A stretch of DNA of 64,000 nt from G963663315 sp963668255 (GCA_965116595.1 OZ220708.1:186001-250000); one strand, 5' to 3'. Counted from the first letter of the stretch, positions 17,766 to 27,117 are shown. Program-made: numbers and translations. The notes: a model not told the origin generated them from the letters alone.

Positions 17766-18929
17766 TCAGGGAACTCCGGTTTCTGCCCGCGTCTCCGCGA
17801 GCAACAAGTCGACTACGCGGCGCAACGCCTCTTCGTGAGTATCTCCTTCCAGGCGGCGCAGGTTGTAGAAATCCAACTGGCGGTCCGCGCTGGCGCCCTC
17901 CTTGATGATGGTCATTGCGTGGCGCATCTCGGGTTCGCACCCCAGCGCGCGGGCATCGGAGGCCAGCTCCTCGATAAGTCCGGCAAGGTAGTCCTGGATA
18001 TCGATTCTGTCACCTATGCCGTGCCTGTCGCCGAAGAAGGAGAACACGCCATAGCGCTGCGCGATCCAGCGGTCTTCCTTGATCAGCTCGGTCAACGGCT
18101 CGGGAGGCAAGGCGCCGTCCCTGTCCCGACGTAGCAGCCATCTGATCAGCGACGCATAAAGCGCAGCCATGCACACCGCGTCCTCCAGTCGCGTGCAGAC
18201 GTCGCAGATGCGCATCTCTACCGTCGGATAGGCGTGAGAGGGGCGGATGTCCCACCACAACTCGCTGCCGTCCGTAATGTAATTGCAGCGCTGGAACTCC
18301 GTAAGCAACCGATCATACTCCGCCAATGAGTGAAACGGGCGGGGCATGCCGGATCGCGGGAGACTTCCGACAATTGTCAGCCTCCAGGATTTGAACCCTG
18401 TTACGCGCCCGTCGCTGAACGGCGAGGACGTGGACAGGGCATGGAACAGCGGCAGGTACTGGCGAACCGCCGTCATCACCCGAATACGTGTTTCCGCATC
18501 GCCGAATCCCGCATGAATATGCATGCCTCCGATCAGGAAACGGCGCAGATTATCCTGATGAGCGGCCGCAAATCGCTCGTAGCGTTCCCCCGATGTGATT
18601 GCCTGTGTCTGCCACCGTGCAAACGGATGGGTAGAGGCAGCCATCACCGCCGCCCCATACCGCTCGGCCGCCGAGATGACAATGCGTCGGGTCTCGATCA
18701 AAGCCTCGCGCAATTCGGCAACCGAGGCGCACACCCTGGTATTGGTTTCGATCTGGGACCGCAGCGCCTCCCGCACGATCTTGTGCGGCCCGCAGGTTTT
18801 CTCGCAGGTTTCGAAGATACCCGGGTCGGGATCAATGAGAAGGTCGCGGGTCTGTGGATCCACCAGAAAGCACTCTTCCTCGACCCCGAGCGTGATCTTC
18901 AGGTCATCGCGATCCACCGCCGCCGTCAC
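17766..18929 (-). CDS. ybdK: YbdK-family carboxylate-amine ligase (GCS2-like)
   Basis: 387 residues. It opens with the GCS2 signature TLGVEEECFLVDPQTRDL and has QIETNTRVCASVAELREAL, GGMHIHAGF and WWDIRPSHAYPTVEMRICDV, all conserved in the YbdK family. E. coli YbdK is a weak glutamate-cysteine ligase, and its physiological substrate is unsettled. The start is GTG, overlapping the nfeD stop by four bases. The gene appears more GC-rich than its neighbours. Confidence 0.88.
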   Translation of the reverse strand: MTAAVDRDDLKITLGVEEECFLVDPQTRDLLIDPDPGIFETCEKTCGPHKIVREALRSQIETNTRVCASVAELREALIETRRIVISAAERYGAAVMAASTHPFARWQTQAITSGERYERFAAAHQDNLRRFLIGGMHIHAGFGDAETRIRVMTAVRQYLPLFHALSTSSPFSDGRVTGFKSWRLTIVGSLPRSGMPRPFHSLAEYDRLLTEFQRCNYITDGSELWWDIRPSHAYPTVEMRICDVCTRLEDAVCMAALYASLIRWLLRRDRDGALPPEPLTELIKEDRWIAQRYGVFSFFGDRHGIGDRIDIQDYLAGLIEELASDARALGCEPEMRHAMTIIKEGASADRQLDFYNLRRLEGDTHEEALRRVVDLLLAETRAETGVP

Positions 18930-19414
18930 CGCTCGCTCTCCAGTTGCGCGTGGACCGGGGCATCGACCGCTTCGACCGCCTCGACTGCGAACACCGCCCC
19001 ATCAGCGCTGACCACCTTTACCTCTGTACCTTTTTTCAACGGCGCTCCGGTTACATTCCAATAGGTATCGTCGACTTTGATCTTTCCTACGCCTTGCGAA
19101 ATACCCTCACTCAAGGTAAACACCCTGCCGACATACTGTTGCGCCCTGCGATTCAAATTGGGCACATCCGAAACTGTTTGCCGTTTCACCAGATACCGCC
19201 TGGAAATCACGATACTGGTCACCGACAGGATGGAAAAAACCAGGAACTGCACCTCCCATGACATGCCGGAGAAAACCAGCGCTGCCAACCCGGTCACCAG
19301 GGCGGAAATGCCCAGCCATAAAAAGAAAGTGAGTGGGGCAACCAGTTCAAACGCCAGCAAAACCAGACCCACGGCGAACCACCCCCAGTAAGTCATTCCA
19401 GGCAGATCAAACAT
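18926..19414 (-). CDS. NfeD-family membrane protein (short form)
   Basis: 162 residues with two or three N-terminal membrane segments (WGWFAVGLVLLAFELVAP, FFLWLGISALVTGLAALVF, VQFLVFSILSVTSIVIS) and a C-terminal OB-fold domain (VGRVFTLSEGISQGVGKIKV to VKVVSADGAVFAVEAV). Short NfeD proteins pair with SPFH/stomatin proteins, here the immediately upstream gene in the same operon (two-base gap). The pair is thought to organise membrane microdomains or control membrane protein quality. Confidence 0.88.
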   Translation of the reverse strand: MFDLPGMTYWGWFAVGLVLLAFELVAPLTFFLWLGISALVTGLAALVFSGMSWEVQFLVFSILSVTSIVISRRYLVKRQTVSDVPNLNRRAQQYVGRVFTLSEGISQGVGKIKVDDTYWNVTGAPLKKGTEVKVVSADGAVFAVEAVEAVDAPVHAQLESER

Positions 19415-19416
19415 AT

Positions 19417-20385
19417 TTAACCATTTGAATCCGTGTTCTTCCTGCTGTTGTCAAAAGTTTCTTTAACCAGTTCGCCTATTCCACCAATTGACCCGATAAT
19501 ACTACTGAGTTCCATCGGAAGGAACAGAATTTTCTGATTCTTCGACATGCCCAGTTCCCTGATTGCTTCGACGTACTTGGTCGCAACGAAATAGTTCACC
19601 GCCTGCATATCTCCTGCAGCAATCGCCTCGGATACCATCCTGGTCGCCTCGCCTTCCGCCTGAGCCAGTCGCTCTCGCGCTTCTGCCTGTCTGAAAGCCG
19701 CTTCCTTCTCGCCCTCAGCATCCAGAATCATGGCGCGTTTCTCACCTTCCGCTTTCAATATATCTGCCTGTCTCATGCCTTCGGCCTCAAGAATGGACGC
19801 TCGCTTGTTCCTTTCAGCCTTCATCTGGCGCGCCATTGATTCCACCAGGTCTGCAGGAGGTGAAATATCTTTTATCTCGATCCGGGTGACCTTGATTCCC
19901 CAGGGTGATGTCGCTGAGTCAACCACCATCAACAGCGAGGCATTGATTTCATCGCGCTTGGACAATGATTCGTCCAGGTCCATCGACCCGAGCACCGTCC
20001 GGATGTTGGTCATGGTCAAATTTAAAACCGCATTTTCCAGTTGATTCACTTCGTAGCTGGCTTTCGCCGCATCCAGCGCCTGGAAAAACACGACGCCATC
20101 GACTCTGACGACAGCGTTGTCCCTGGTAATGACATCCTGGGAGGGAACCTCCAACACCCGTTCCATCATATTGACCCTGGCCCCTATTCGATCAACAAAA
20201 GGGACAATGATGCTAAAGCCCGGCCTCAATGATCGGGTATACCGTCCCAATCTTTCGATGGTGTATTCATAGCCCTGATGAACAATAACGATTCCCTTGT
20301 AAACAATCAGAACTGCAAGAAATATAACAATGATTGATACAAAAGATACGCCGAACAACGAGTATATGGAATCAATCGGGTTCAT
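19417..20385 (-). CDS. SPFH/stomatin-family membrane protein (QmcA-like)
   Basis: 322 residues. It has an N-terminal membrane anchor (VSFVSIIVIFLAVLIVYKGI), then the SPFH domain (VHQGYEYTIERLGRYTRSL, PFVDRIG, MMERVLEVPSQDVITRDNA) and a long charged helix rich in Ala/Glu (RASILEAEGMRQADILKAEG) that builds oligomers. The N-out anchor and length fit the QmcA/stomatin branch rather than HflK/HflC. Paired with nfeD downstream. Confidence 0.9.
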   Translation of the reverse strand: MNPIDSIYSLFGVSFVSIIVIFLAVLIVYKGIVIVHQGYEYTIERLGRYTRSLRPGFSIIVPFVDRIGARVNMMERVLEVPSQDVITRDNAVVRVDGVVFFQALDAAKASYEVNQLENAVLNLTMTNIRTVLGSMDLDESLSKRDEINASLLMVVDSATSPWGIKVTRIEIKDISPPADLVESMARQMKAERNKRASILEAEGMRQADILKAEGEKRAMILDAEGEKEAAFRQAEARERLAQAEGEATRMVSEAIAAGDMQAVNYFVATKYVEAIRELGMSKNQKILFLPMELSSIIGSIGGIGELVKETFDNSRKNTDSNG

Positions 20386-20456
20386 GAAATTCTCCCACTG
20401 AATTTAAAGAGTAGTCTGTGCTATGACTATGTATTCCGCCTGCTGATACAACCGGA

Positions 20457-20927
20457 TTATAACTGTTTCTCCATGAAAACAGATAACGGGTCATGTTTCG
20501 GGTAATCACCAAATGAGGATCGCTTGCGATATCCTGACCTCTGGTACAGCGCCAGCGCCTCGGGTTGATATATGCCGGTTTCAAGCCGCGCGATCTGAAT
20601 GCCTTTTTCGACCAGATAATTTTCCAGATGCTCCATGATCAGCCTGGATATGCCTTTTCCCCGGTGTGATTTTTTGACGAATACACGTTTTATTTCGCCG
20701 TATCTGATTTTTTCACGACCATCGCTGAGCTGTTTGACCGCGCCTGTACCGACCAGTTGCCGCCCCTGAAACGCGCCGATGAAAAAAACTTCCACGCGGC
20801 GCAGTTCCTCGACTGAATCAAGGTGGTTGGACTCTGCCGGATAGATCGACATCTGGTATTCATCCAGTTCCCGGATCAATTCCGATACGTCGGCATCAAT
20901 CGGATCGACCTGCCTTATTTCTATCAT
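20457..20927 (-). CDS. GNAT-family N-acetyltransferase
   Basis: 156-residue GNAT protein. The acetyl-CoA pyrophosphate-binding motif is VKKSHRGKGISRLIMEHLE (R/Q-x-x-G-x-G/A form), after the strand EIKRVFV, and the C-terminal ALALYQRSGYRKR is the usual motif B. The substrate cannot be read from sequence. It is 31 bases downstream of the DddP-like gene and may be the tail of that operon. Confidence 0.8.
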   Translation of the reverse strand: MIEIRQVDPIDADVSELIRELDEYQMSIYPAESNHLDSVEELRRVEVFFIGAFQGRQLVGTGAVKQLSDGREKIRYGEIKRVFVKKSHRGKGISRLIMEHLENYLVEKGIQIARLETGIYQPEALALYQRSGYRKRSSFGDYPKHDPLSVFMEKQL

Positions 20928-20958
20928 TTTACGGGACAGTTCAATCCGGATAATTCAT

Positions 20959-22194
20959 TTACAGCCAATCCAGCTCCATAGGATAGAGGGTCATCACCTC
21001 GGCTCCGTGTTCGGTGATCAGAACCTGTTCTTCCAGTTTAACCCCTTCACCGCCTCTCTCGGAACCAATGTAGGATTCGATGCACAGGGTCATGTTTTCC
21101 TCAATAACTCCCCGGTAACCTGCCATCTCAAGTTTATCGATATGCTTGATGCTCGGATACTCATCCGCCAACCCCACTCCATGTATCAGGGAGCTGTATT
21201 TGGTGTTTGAGAATTCTGCTGGAATCTTCCAGGCTGCGCGCGAGGCTTCATGGAAGGTCATGCCGGGTCTCAACATCGATACATTATGCTGAATCTGCTG
21301 CCACGCGTATGCATAAATCCTGCGTTGCTCATCACTCGGTTTATCTCCACACACCCAGCTTCGGGACATGTCCGAGCAATAACCGTAAGGCCCGATCAAA
21401 TCCGTATCAAAACTGACCATATCGCCCTGTTCAATCACCCTCATCGAGGATTCCCGAAACCAGGGAAAGGTTCTCGGCCCTGAAGACAATAACCGGGTTT
21501 CGATCCATTCTCCCCCTGAAGCGACATTGGTCTCATGGAGTATTGCCCATAGTGCGTTTTCAGTGATACCCGGTTCAAGCGCCTCACGCATCCTGCCAAT
21601 ACCGGTCTCGCAGACATCGATGGCGCGCCGCATCAGTATTATTTCTTCATTTGACTTGATTACCCTGGCCAGTTCCATGACCTCAAGGCCATCGTGGATT
21701 GAAATACCACGCTGCAACAAGGGCTCACAACCGGTATGGGAGAGCCTGTCAATCGCCAGCCGGGTGTTACCGCCACCGTGGGTTTTGATCAGATCAGCGA
21801 TAGTATCAGCAAAGTCCTGCGCCTTTTCACGAACCCGTTCTCCGGCAGCGAAGTAATGAAAGGAAGTATTGATCCGATACTCATCGATCGTCGGGATGCC
21901 TTCCGCCAGATGGGGATATTCACCATAATCAAACAGGATCAGCGGACCGTCTGTGGCAATGAAGACGCAGCGTGTCTCATAATGTGAACACCACACCTGC
22001 ATGTTGGTCGCATCGCAGGCATAGCGGCAATTAATCTGATCGAATAACAGTATTCCTGCGTAATCGAGTCTGTGCAGTTGCTGTTGTATGCGATCCAGGC
22101 GGTATCGTCTGACTGTGTCGATGTCAACCGGAGCCTCAGCATATTCCATCGCCCCGTGTTGTCTCGCCGCAATATTGCCTTGTGAAATTCTCAT
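20959..22194 (-). CDS. dddP: DddP-like DMSP lyase (M24 metallopeptidase fold)
   Basis: 411 residues, pita-bread fold of the M24 family. Unlike ordinary aminopeptidases it shows the DddP pattern: GEWIETRLLSSGPRT, then SFDTDLIGPYGYCSDMSRSW, giving Asp-x-Asp and a third Asp ten residues on, then LIHGVGLADEYP with the metal His, CIESYIG (Glu) and VKLEEQVLIT (Glu). DddP cleaves dimethylsulfoniopropionate to DMS and acrylate using bound iron. The gene is the seventh in a carnitine-type operon (25 bases after the caiD-like gene), so a related betaine substrate is possible. Assignment rests on remembered DddP sequences; an aminopeptidase/creatinase role is the alternative. Confidence 0.72.
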   Translation of the reverse strand: MRISQGNIAARQHGAMEYAEAPVDIDTVRRYRLDRIQQQLHRLDYAGILLFDQINCRYACDATNMQVWCSHYETRCVFIATDGPLILFDYGEYPHLAEGIPTIDEYRINTSFHYFAAGERVREKAQDFADTIADLIKTHGGGNTRLAIDRLSHTGCEPLLQRGISIHDGLEVMELARVIKSNEEIILMRRAIDVCETGIGRMREALEPGITENALWAILHETNVASGGEWIETRLLSSGPRTFPWFRESSMRVIEQGDMVSFDTDLIGPYGYCSDMSRSWVCGDKPSDEQRRIYAYAWQQIQHNVSMLRPGMTFHEASRAAWKIPAEFSNTKYSSLIHGVGLADEYPSIKHIDKLEMAGYRGVIEENMTLCIESYIGSERGGEGVKLEEQVLITEHGAEVMTLYPMELDWL

Positions 22195-22219
22195 CCCGAA
22201 CTCCCGTCTGTCTTCCGGT

Positions 22220-23002
22220 TCAGCATCCTTTCCAGACCGGTTCTCTTTTCTCGGAAAAGGCTAATGCGCCTTCGTGCATATCTTCACTATTGTAGAGTTT
22301 CCTGACAGTGGCGATGCCCTCGGCATTCAGCATGTCGATGGATTCCTGAAAGTCCATGTTTTCGGTTACCCGCACGGTCTCCTTGATCGCAGCAAAGACC
22401 AGCGGCGGACCCTTGGCCAGACGCTGGGCAACCTCCCTCGCCCGGGTCATGAGATTCCCGGCGTCTGTGATTTCATTGACCAGCCCCCACCTGTGAGCTT
22501 CGAAGGCATCCATCCAGCGACCTGTCAGCAGCAGTTCCATCGCCACATGGTATGGAATTCGTTTGGGCAGCTTCAGGGTTGCCGCATCCGCCAATGTGCC
22601 GGCATTGATTTCAGGCAACGCAAATGTTGAATGCTCCGCGGCGATTATGATGTCCGCAGAAATCATCAATTCGAATCCGCCGCCGCAGGCAATGCCATTG
22701 ACCGCCGCAATCACAGGCTTGTTCATGTCCGGCAGTTCCTGCAAGCCACCGAATCCACCGACCCCGAAATCGCTGGTCACGCCTTCTCCCCCGGCAGCCG
22801 CTTTCAAATCCCATCCGGCACAAAAAAACTTCTCACCGCCCCCGGTAATGATCGCCACCCTCAATTCGGGATTATCCCTGAAACCCTCAAACACCCTGCC
22901 GAGTTCCTGACTGGTTGGGCCATCTATCGCATTGGCCTTGGGCCGATCCAGGGTAACCTCAAGCACACCCCCGTCAATCACTGTTTTTACCGCATCAGAC
23001 AT
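22220..23002 (-). CDS. caiD: Crotonobetainyl-CoA hydratase (CaiD-like, crotonase family)
   Basis: 260-residue enoyl-CoA hydratase that strongly resembles CaiD along its whole length: LDRPKANAIDGPTSQELG, LRVAIITGGGEKFFCAGWDL, KPVIAAVNGIACGGGFEL, FALPEINAG and the C-terminal EGALAFSEKREPVWKG. CaiD interconverts crotonobetainyl-CoA and carnitinyl-CoA. In this operon it would hydrate the product of the acyl-CoA dehydrogenase. Compared with E. coli CaiD the active-site stretch reads AGTLADAATLKLP, where crotonases usually have a Gly-rich GxxPxxGG, so the catalytic loop may be altered. Confidence 0.82.
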   Translation of the reverse strand: MSDAVKTVIDGGVLEVTLDRPKANAIDGPTSQELGRVFEGFRDNPELRVAIITGGGEKFFCAGWDLKAAAGGEGVTSDFGVGGFGGLQELPDMNKPVIAAVNGIACGGGFELMISADIIIAAEHSTFALPEINAGTLADAATLKLPKRIPYHVAMELLLTGRWMDAFEAHRWGLVNEITDAGNLMTRAREVAQRLAKGPPLVFAAIKETVRVTENMDFQESIDMLNAEGIATVRKLYNSEDMHEGALAFSEKREPVWKGC

Positions 23003-23038
23003 AACTTTTTCACCTCAAATATAAACTTGCCGGCTTTT

Positions 23039-25108
23039 TCAACTTCGAACCCGGATCAGTACGTCGGCAGCGACGGCGCCATGGCTTTGCGCCCTGACCA
23101 TTAACGGGTTGATTTCGAGTTCAATGATCCGGTCGCGTTGATTTTTAACCAGCCCCGCTACCGCCATTACGATATCGACAACCGCCTCGACATCAGCCAA
23201 CGGCCTGTTACGGAATCCGTTCAACAGCGGCCAGGTCTTCAATCGCTGCAAAGCGGCGATACTTTCGGCACGGTCAACCGGAAACAGCAATATTTCGCTG
23301 TCCCCGATCAATTCGACCAGAGTGCCGCCAAACCCGAGAATCATATAATGACCAAAGAGCGGATCATAACTGACTCCGACCAACAATTCGGCAACTGAAT
23401 CGGTAACCATTTGTTCTACCAGCAGGACATCGGATAATTCAAACAGGCGAGTGCTTTGTGCGATCAATGTTTCTTCATCAGAGATCCCGACCACCACGGC
23501 GCCCACTTCAGACTTGTGCGAAACAAACGAAGATAAGACTTTCAATACCAGTGGATAACCGATCACTCCTGCCGCCTCTTTGACCTCATCGGGGGTGCTG
23601 GCGGTGGTTGAAACAGGCGTCTTGATGCCATGCGACTTCAATAACTGCTTTGCCTGATTTTCATTCAGGCTGCTGATCCTGCCGGAATCCGGCTGCGTTG
23701 ATAAATCCGGGATCACCGGCATCGACCATTCGCTGGTCCATCTGATGCCGATCCTGCTGATGGTTTCAATCGCCGACAGGGCCTGTTCCATGCCGTGCAT
23801 CGGCGCCACGCCGTTTTCTATCAGATAAGACCGGATTTCATGGTTAAGGTTTTCTGACAGACAAGTGACCACTGCACCTTTGCAACCGTTTTGCCGGCAA
23901 GCTGTTACAAATGCCCGGGTTGCCTCCATCCAATCGTCGATCACGCAATCATTGACCAGGGGAAAGTCGATGATAAACAGGGTCAGGTCATAGTTTGCGG
24001 ACATCATGGCGGAAAATGTTGCGGTCATGCGCTGCCTGTCGCCCCAGATAAATGTGTGGTAATCCAGTGGATTATGGATCGCGACGTAGTCATTCAGTGT
24101 TTCGCGCAACCGCATCCGGTGATCGGGTTCGATCTTCGGAAAAACCAGTTCACGCCCGACAGACAAATCGGCGATCAGCGAGGCTTCTCCACCAGAGCAA
24201 CTCATCGATGCAATCCGGTTTCCTGCTAACGGCCCCACGACAAGACCCAGCTTCAGCGCTTCCAGAAAGGTTTCAATGTTACTGGTAGTACCGATACCAA
24301 GGCGATCGAACAGGGCCGTATAGAGTTCGTTTTCTCCGGCCAGGACAGCGGTATGGCTGAATGTAATATGTGCGCCAAGGTCCGATTTGCCTGTTTTGAG
24401 AACAATCACCGGCACCCCCCTGTCACGCGCGCGGACAGCTAGTTCAGCGAACGACGGCAGGTCTCTCAGGCCCTCGATGTGTAAACCGATCGCCTTTATC
24501 CTTTCATTCTCAAGCGCCGCCGCCATCACTTCCTCAATGCCGATGACAGCCTGATTGCCCACTGTGACCAGCCAGGAAATCGGCAGTCCTCTTTGCTGCA
24601 ATGTGAAATTGATTCCTATATTTCCGCTCGACGTGATGATTGCGACACCCTGATCCGTACGGCACAGTCCATGCTGATCCGGGAACAGGGCGGCTCCCAG
24701 CAGTGTATTGACATACCCATAGCAATTTGGCCCCAATACCGGCATGTCCCCGGCTGCCTTCAATAATCTTTGTTGACGGCCCCCGCCCTCATCACCCACT
24801 TCGCTGAATCCTGATGCGAGGCAGACGGCCCCGCCTGCGCCGAGATGGTTCAATTGAGCGACGGTCTCGATGGTCGGTTCAGCGGGCACCCCGATGAATA
24901 CTGCATCGGGCGTCTCGGGAAGCAGGTGGTAACCGGCCAGGCATGAAATACCGGCCATGGAATGTCTTTTCGGGTTGATCGCCCACATCTTTCCCTGAAA
25001 CCTGAGCTTTTGGCATTGAATCAATACCTGCTCCGCTTCCCTGCCCCCGATCACCGCGATCGAGCGTGGATTCAGGAATCGGATCAGTCGATCCCGGTTA
25101 ACCCGCAC
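23039..25108 (-). CDS. ADP-forming acyl-CoA synthetase (acetyl-CoA synthetase/PAT-like)
   Basis: 689 residues in the standard order of this superfamily: CoA-binding Rossmann domain (1-130, PRSIAVIGG, ANIPE-like GVPAEPTIE), succinyl-CoA-ligase-like domain (about 140-290, VLGPNCYGYVN, IITSSGNIG) with the phosphohistidine motif SHTAVLAG, a linker, and a C-terminal ATP-grasp domain (about 470-689, GYPLVLKVLSS, VEQMVTDSVAELLVGV, IELEINPLMV). It makes acyl-CoA from acid, CoA and ATP, reversibly, giving ADP. In this operon the substrate is probably gamma-butyrobetaine or carnitine; running backward it could recover ATP from carnitinyl-CoA. Starts with GTG. Confidence 0.8.
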   Translation of the reverse strand: MRVNRDRLIRFLNPRSIAVIGGREAEQVLIQCQKLRFQGKMWAINPKRHSMAGISCLAGYHLLPETPDAVFIGVPAEPTIETVAQLNHLGAGGAVCLASGFSEVGDEGGGRQQRLLKAAGDMPVLGPNCYGYVNTLLGAALFPDQHGLCRTDQGVAIITSSGNIGINFTLQQRGLPISWLVTVGNQAVIGIEEVMAAALENERIKAIGLHIEGLRDLPSFAELAVRARDRGVPVIVLKTGKSDLGAHITFSHTAVLAGENELYTALFDRLGIGTTSNIETFLEALKLGLVVGPLAGNRIASMSCSGGEASLIADLSVGRELVFPKIEPDHRMRLRETLNDYVAIHNPLDYHTFIWGDRQRMTATFSAMMSANYDLTLFIIDFPLVNDCVIDDWMEATRAFVTACRQNGCKGAVVTCLSENLNHEIRSYLIENGVAPMHGMEQALSAIETISRIGIRWTSEWSMPVIPDLSTQPDSGRISSLNENQAKQLLKSHGIKTPVSTTASTPDEVKEAAGVIGYPLVLKVLSSFVSHKSEVGAVVVGISDEETLIAQSTRLFELSDVLLVEQMVTDSVAELLVGVSYDPLFGHYMILGFGGTLVELIGDSEILLFPVDRAESIAALQRLKTWPLLNGFRNRPLADVEAVVDIVMAVAGLVKNQRDRIIELEINPLMVRAQSHGAVAADVLIRVRS

Positions 25109-25134
25109 AGTTACTGTCTCCAGGTGGTGGTTTT

Positions 25135-26301
25135 TTACGATTGATTTTCCAGCGGCCGCAATATTGATCTGGAAATAATCAATCGCTGGATTTCGCTGGT
25201 TCCCTCCCAGATACGCTCTACCCTGGCATCGCGCCAGATTCGCTCCAGGGGGAGATCCGACATCAGCCCCATGCCGCCAAAAATCTGTAACGCCTCGTCG
25301 GCAATAAACGCCAGTGTTTCTGTCGCTGACAACTTTGCCATAGCCGCGTCCATATCGGTCATTTCATTTTTACAGGCCCGTGCGCCAGCCTGGTAGGTAA
25401 TCAGTTCAGCGGCCCTCAACTTCAACGCCATATCTGCAAGTTTAAAGCTGACCCCCTGAAATTTGCCGATAGTCTGATTGAATTGAGTCCGACTGGCGGC
25501 GTGTTCGCAGGCCAGTTCATAAGCACGATCGCAACGGCCCAGACAGATCGCGGCCACTTGCAGCCTGGTATTGCCCAACCAGTCATTTGCGACCTCAAAC
25601 CCCTGGTCGACCTCGCCGAGTACCTGGCTTGCAGGAACGCGGCACTGATCAAACTCAAGAATGCAATTATGGTATCCACGATTGGACACGCTCTGGTAAC
25701 CCGGCCGTATGGTGTAGCCGGAGGCGCCGGTGTCAATGAGAAACGAAGTGATTCTCTTTCTCGGGCCTCGCGGCGTATCATCCACGCCGGTTGCAGCGAA
25801 CAGGATTACAAAATCAGACACATCCGCATGACTGATAAAATGCTTGACGCCATTGATGACATAATCATCACCGTCCCGTTCCGCCTTGCATGACATCGAA
25901 CGAACATCGGAGCCGGCGCCCGGTTCAGTCATTGCCAGACAATCGATTTTCTCTCCGCGTATGCAGGGATACAGGTATTTTTCTCTCTGATCACCGACGC
26001 AGGCCTGAAGGATATTACTGGGGCGGCCGACGGTATACTGCAATGCGTAACTGGCCCTGCCGAGCTCCCGGTCAAGCATGCACATTGACAACGGATCAAG
26101 CCCTCCCCCTCCAATTTCCTCTGGCATTGCGGCAGCGTATAGTCCCGCCCTGACCGAACGGTCAATGATCTGTTGACGAAGTTCAGGGCGGACGTCGCCG
26201 GATTGTTCAACCTCTTGCTCAAAAGGATACAGCTCCTGCTCGACAAAGCGTTTGGCGGTATCGATCAGCATCAATTGCTCTTCGCTGTAGTCAAAGTTCA
26301 T
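25135..26301 (-). CDS. Acyl-CoA dehydrogenase (predicted gamma-butyrobetainyl-CoA dehydrogenase)
   Basis: 388 residues of the usual ACAD fold: FAD contacts in CLAMTEPGAGSDVRSM, the middle FISHADVSDFVILFA strand, FKLADMALKLRAAEL, QIFGGMGLMSDLPLERIWRD, and the catalytic-base segment RIWEGTSEIQRLI with Glu present. Length excludes the longer DmdC type. Its place between an acyl-CoA synthetase and a CaiD-like hydratase suggests oxidation of gamma-butyrobetainyl-CoA to crotonobetainyl-CoA, as in the Agrobacterium pathway. The exact substrate is inferred. Confidence 0.82.
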   Translation of the reverse strand: MNFDYSEEQLMLIDTAKRFVEQELYPFEQEVEQSGDVRPELRQQIIDRSVRAGLYAAAMPEEIGGGGLDPLSMCMLDRELGRASYALQYTVGRPSNILQACVGDQREKYLYPCIRGEKIDCLAMTEPGAGSDVRSMSCKAERDGDDYVINGVKHFISHADVSDFVILFAATGVDDTPRGPRKRITSFLIDTGASGYTIRPGYQSVSNRGYHNCILEFDQCRVPASQVLGEVDQGFEVANDWLGNTRLQVAAICLGRCDRAYELACEHAASRTQFNQTIGKFQGVSFKLADMALKLRAAELITYQAGARACKNEMTDMDAAMAKLSATETLAFIADEALQIFGGMGLMSDLPLERIWRDARVERIWEGTSEIQRLIISRSILRPLENQS

Positions 26302-26334
26302 TACCGGATTCTCCTGTTGTCTGGTTGGGGGCGT

Positions 26335-27117
26335 TCAATCATCCAGTCCCCAGAAGGTTTCGAGATGACCATCCACGTTCAGTACCTGGCCGGTTACCGT
26401 CCTGGCATTATCCGAGCAGAGAAACAGGGCCATATCAGCAATATCCCGGGCATCGATAAACGTTCTCATCGAGTTGCTCCTGGTATATCTGTCCTTGACT
26501 GTCTGCTCACTGATTCCCTTGAGACTGGCTTCAGCCGAGATCACACGATCCATCCGGTCGCCATTTATGCTCCCCGGACAGATAACATTTGCACGTATAC
26601 CCAGGCCGCCAAGTTCCATCGCAAGCGACTTGGTCAGGCCGATTACCGCCCACTTTGATGCGGAATAAGGCGTTCGCAACGGGTAGCCGTGCCAGCCCGC
26701 GGTCGATGAAATATTGATAATGTTGCCAGCCCGCGCTGCCTTCATGAAGGGGACAACCTGGTTGCAGAACAGGAAGACAGCATCGATATTTACAGCAAAA
26801 CAGCGTTGCCATTGTTCGAACGTAATATCTTCCACAAATTCGGTGGGTCCGGCAATTCCTGCGCAATTCACCATCACATCGACACCGTGAAAATGTTCGA
26901 TATGGGTATCAATGACCCGGCAGACATCGGATTCACTGGCAACATCTGCAACCGAGGTTTTGATACCGGGATAATCCGAGGAAAACCGTGCAACCGCTTC
27001 GGCATCGATATCGACAACATGAACGGCGTCACCGTTTTGATGAAATGAAGAAGCAATGGCATGGCCTATACCGCTTGCCCCTGCGGTGACAATCACACTT
27101 CTGCCTGAATTACTCAT
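26335..27117 (-). CDS. Short-chain dehydrogenase/reductase
   Basis: 260-residue classical SDR. The NAD-binding TAGASGIGHAIA (TGxxxGxG form with Ala for the first Gly), acidic VVDID (prefers NAD), NCAGIAG, INISSTAGWHGYPLRTPYSASK with Ser-Tyr-Lys catalytic residues, and a C-terminal GQVLNVDGHLET are all seen. It overlaps the dehydrogenase-thioesterase gene by four bases (ATGA), so it is part of the carnitine operon. It might handle the D-isomer of carnitine, or acetoacetate/3-hydroxybutyrate made by the cleavage enzyme. Neither can be told from sequence. Confidence 0.85.
   Translation of the reverse strand: MSNSGRSVIVTAGASGIGHAIASSFHQNGDAVHVVDIDAEAVARFSSDYPGIKTSVADVASESDVCRVIDTHIEHFHGVDVMVNCAGIAGPTEFVEDITFEQWQRCFAVNIDAVFLFCNQVVPFMKAARAGNIINISSTAGWHGYPLRTPYSASKWAVIGLTKSLAMELGGLGIRANVICPGSINGDRMDRVISAEASLKGISEQTVKDRYTRSNSMRTFIDARDIADMALFLCSDNARTVTGQVLNVDGHLETFWGLDD

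Noticed and set aside
25135..26301. DmdC (methylmercaptopropionyl-CoA dehydrogenase)
   Set aside because: At 388 residues it is far shorter than DmdC, and its neighbours are carnitine-type genes.
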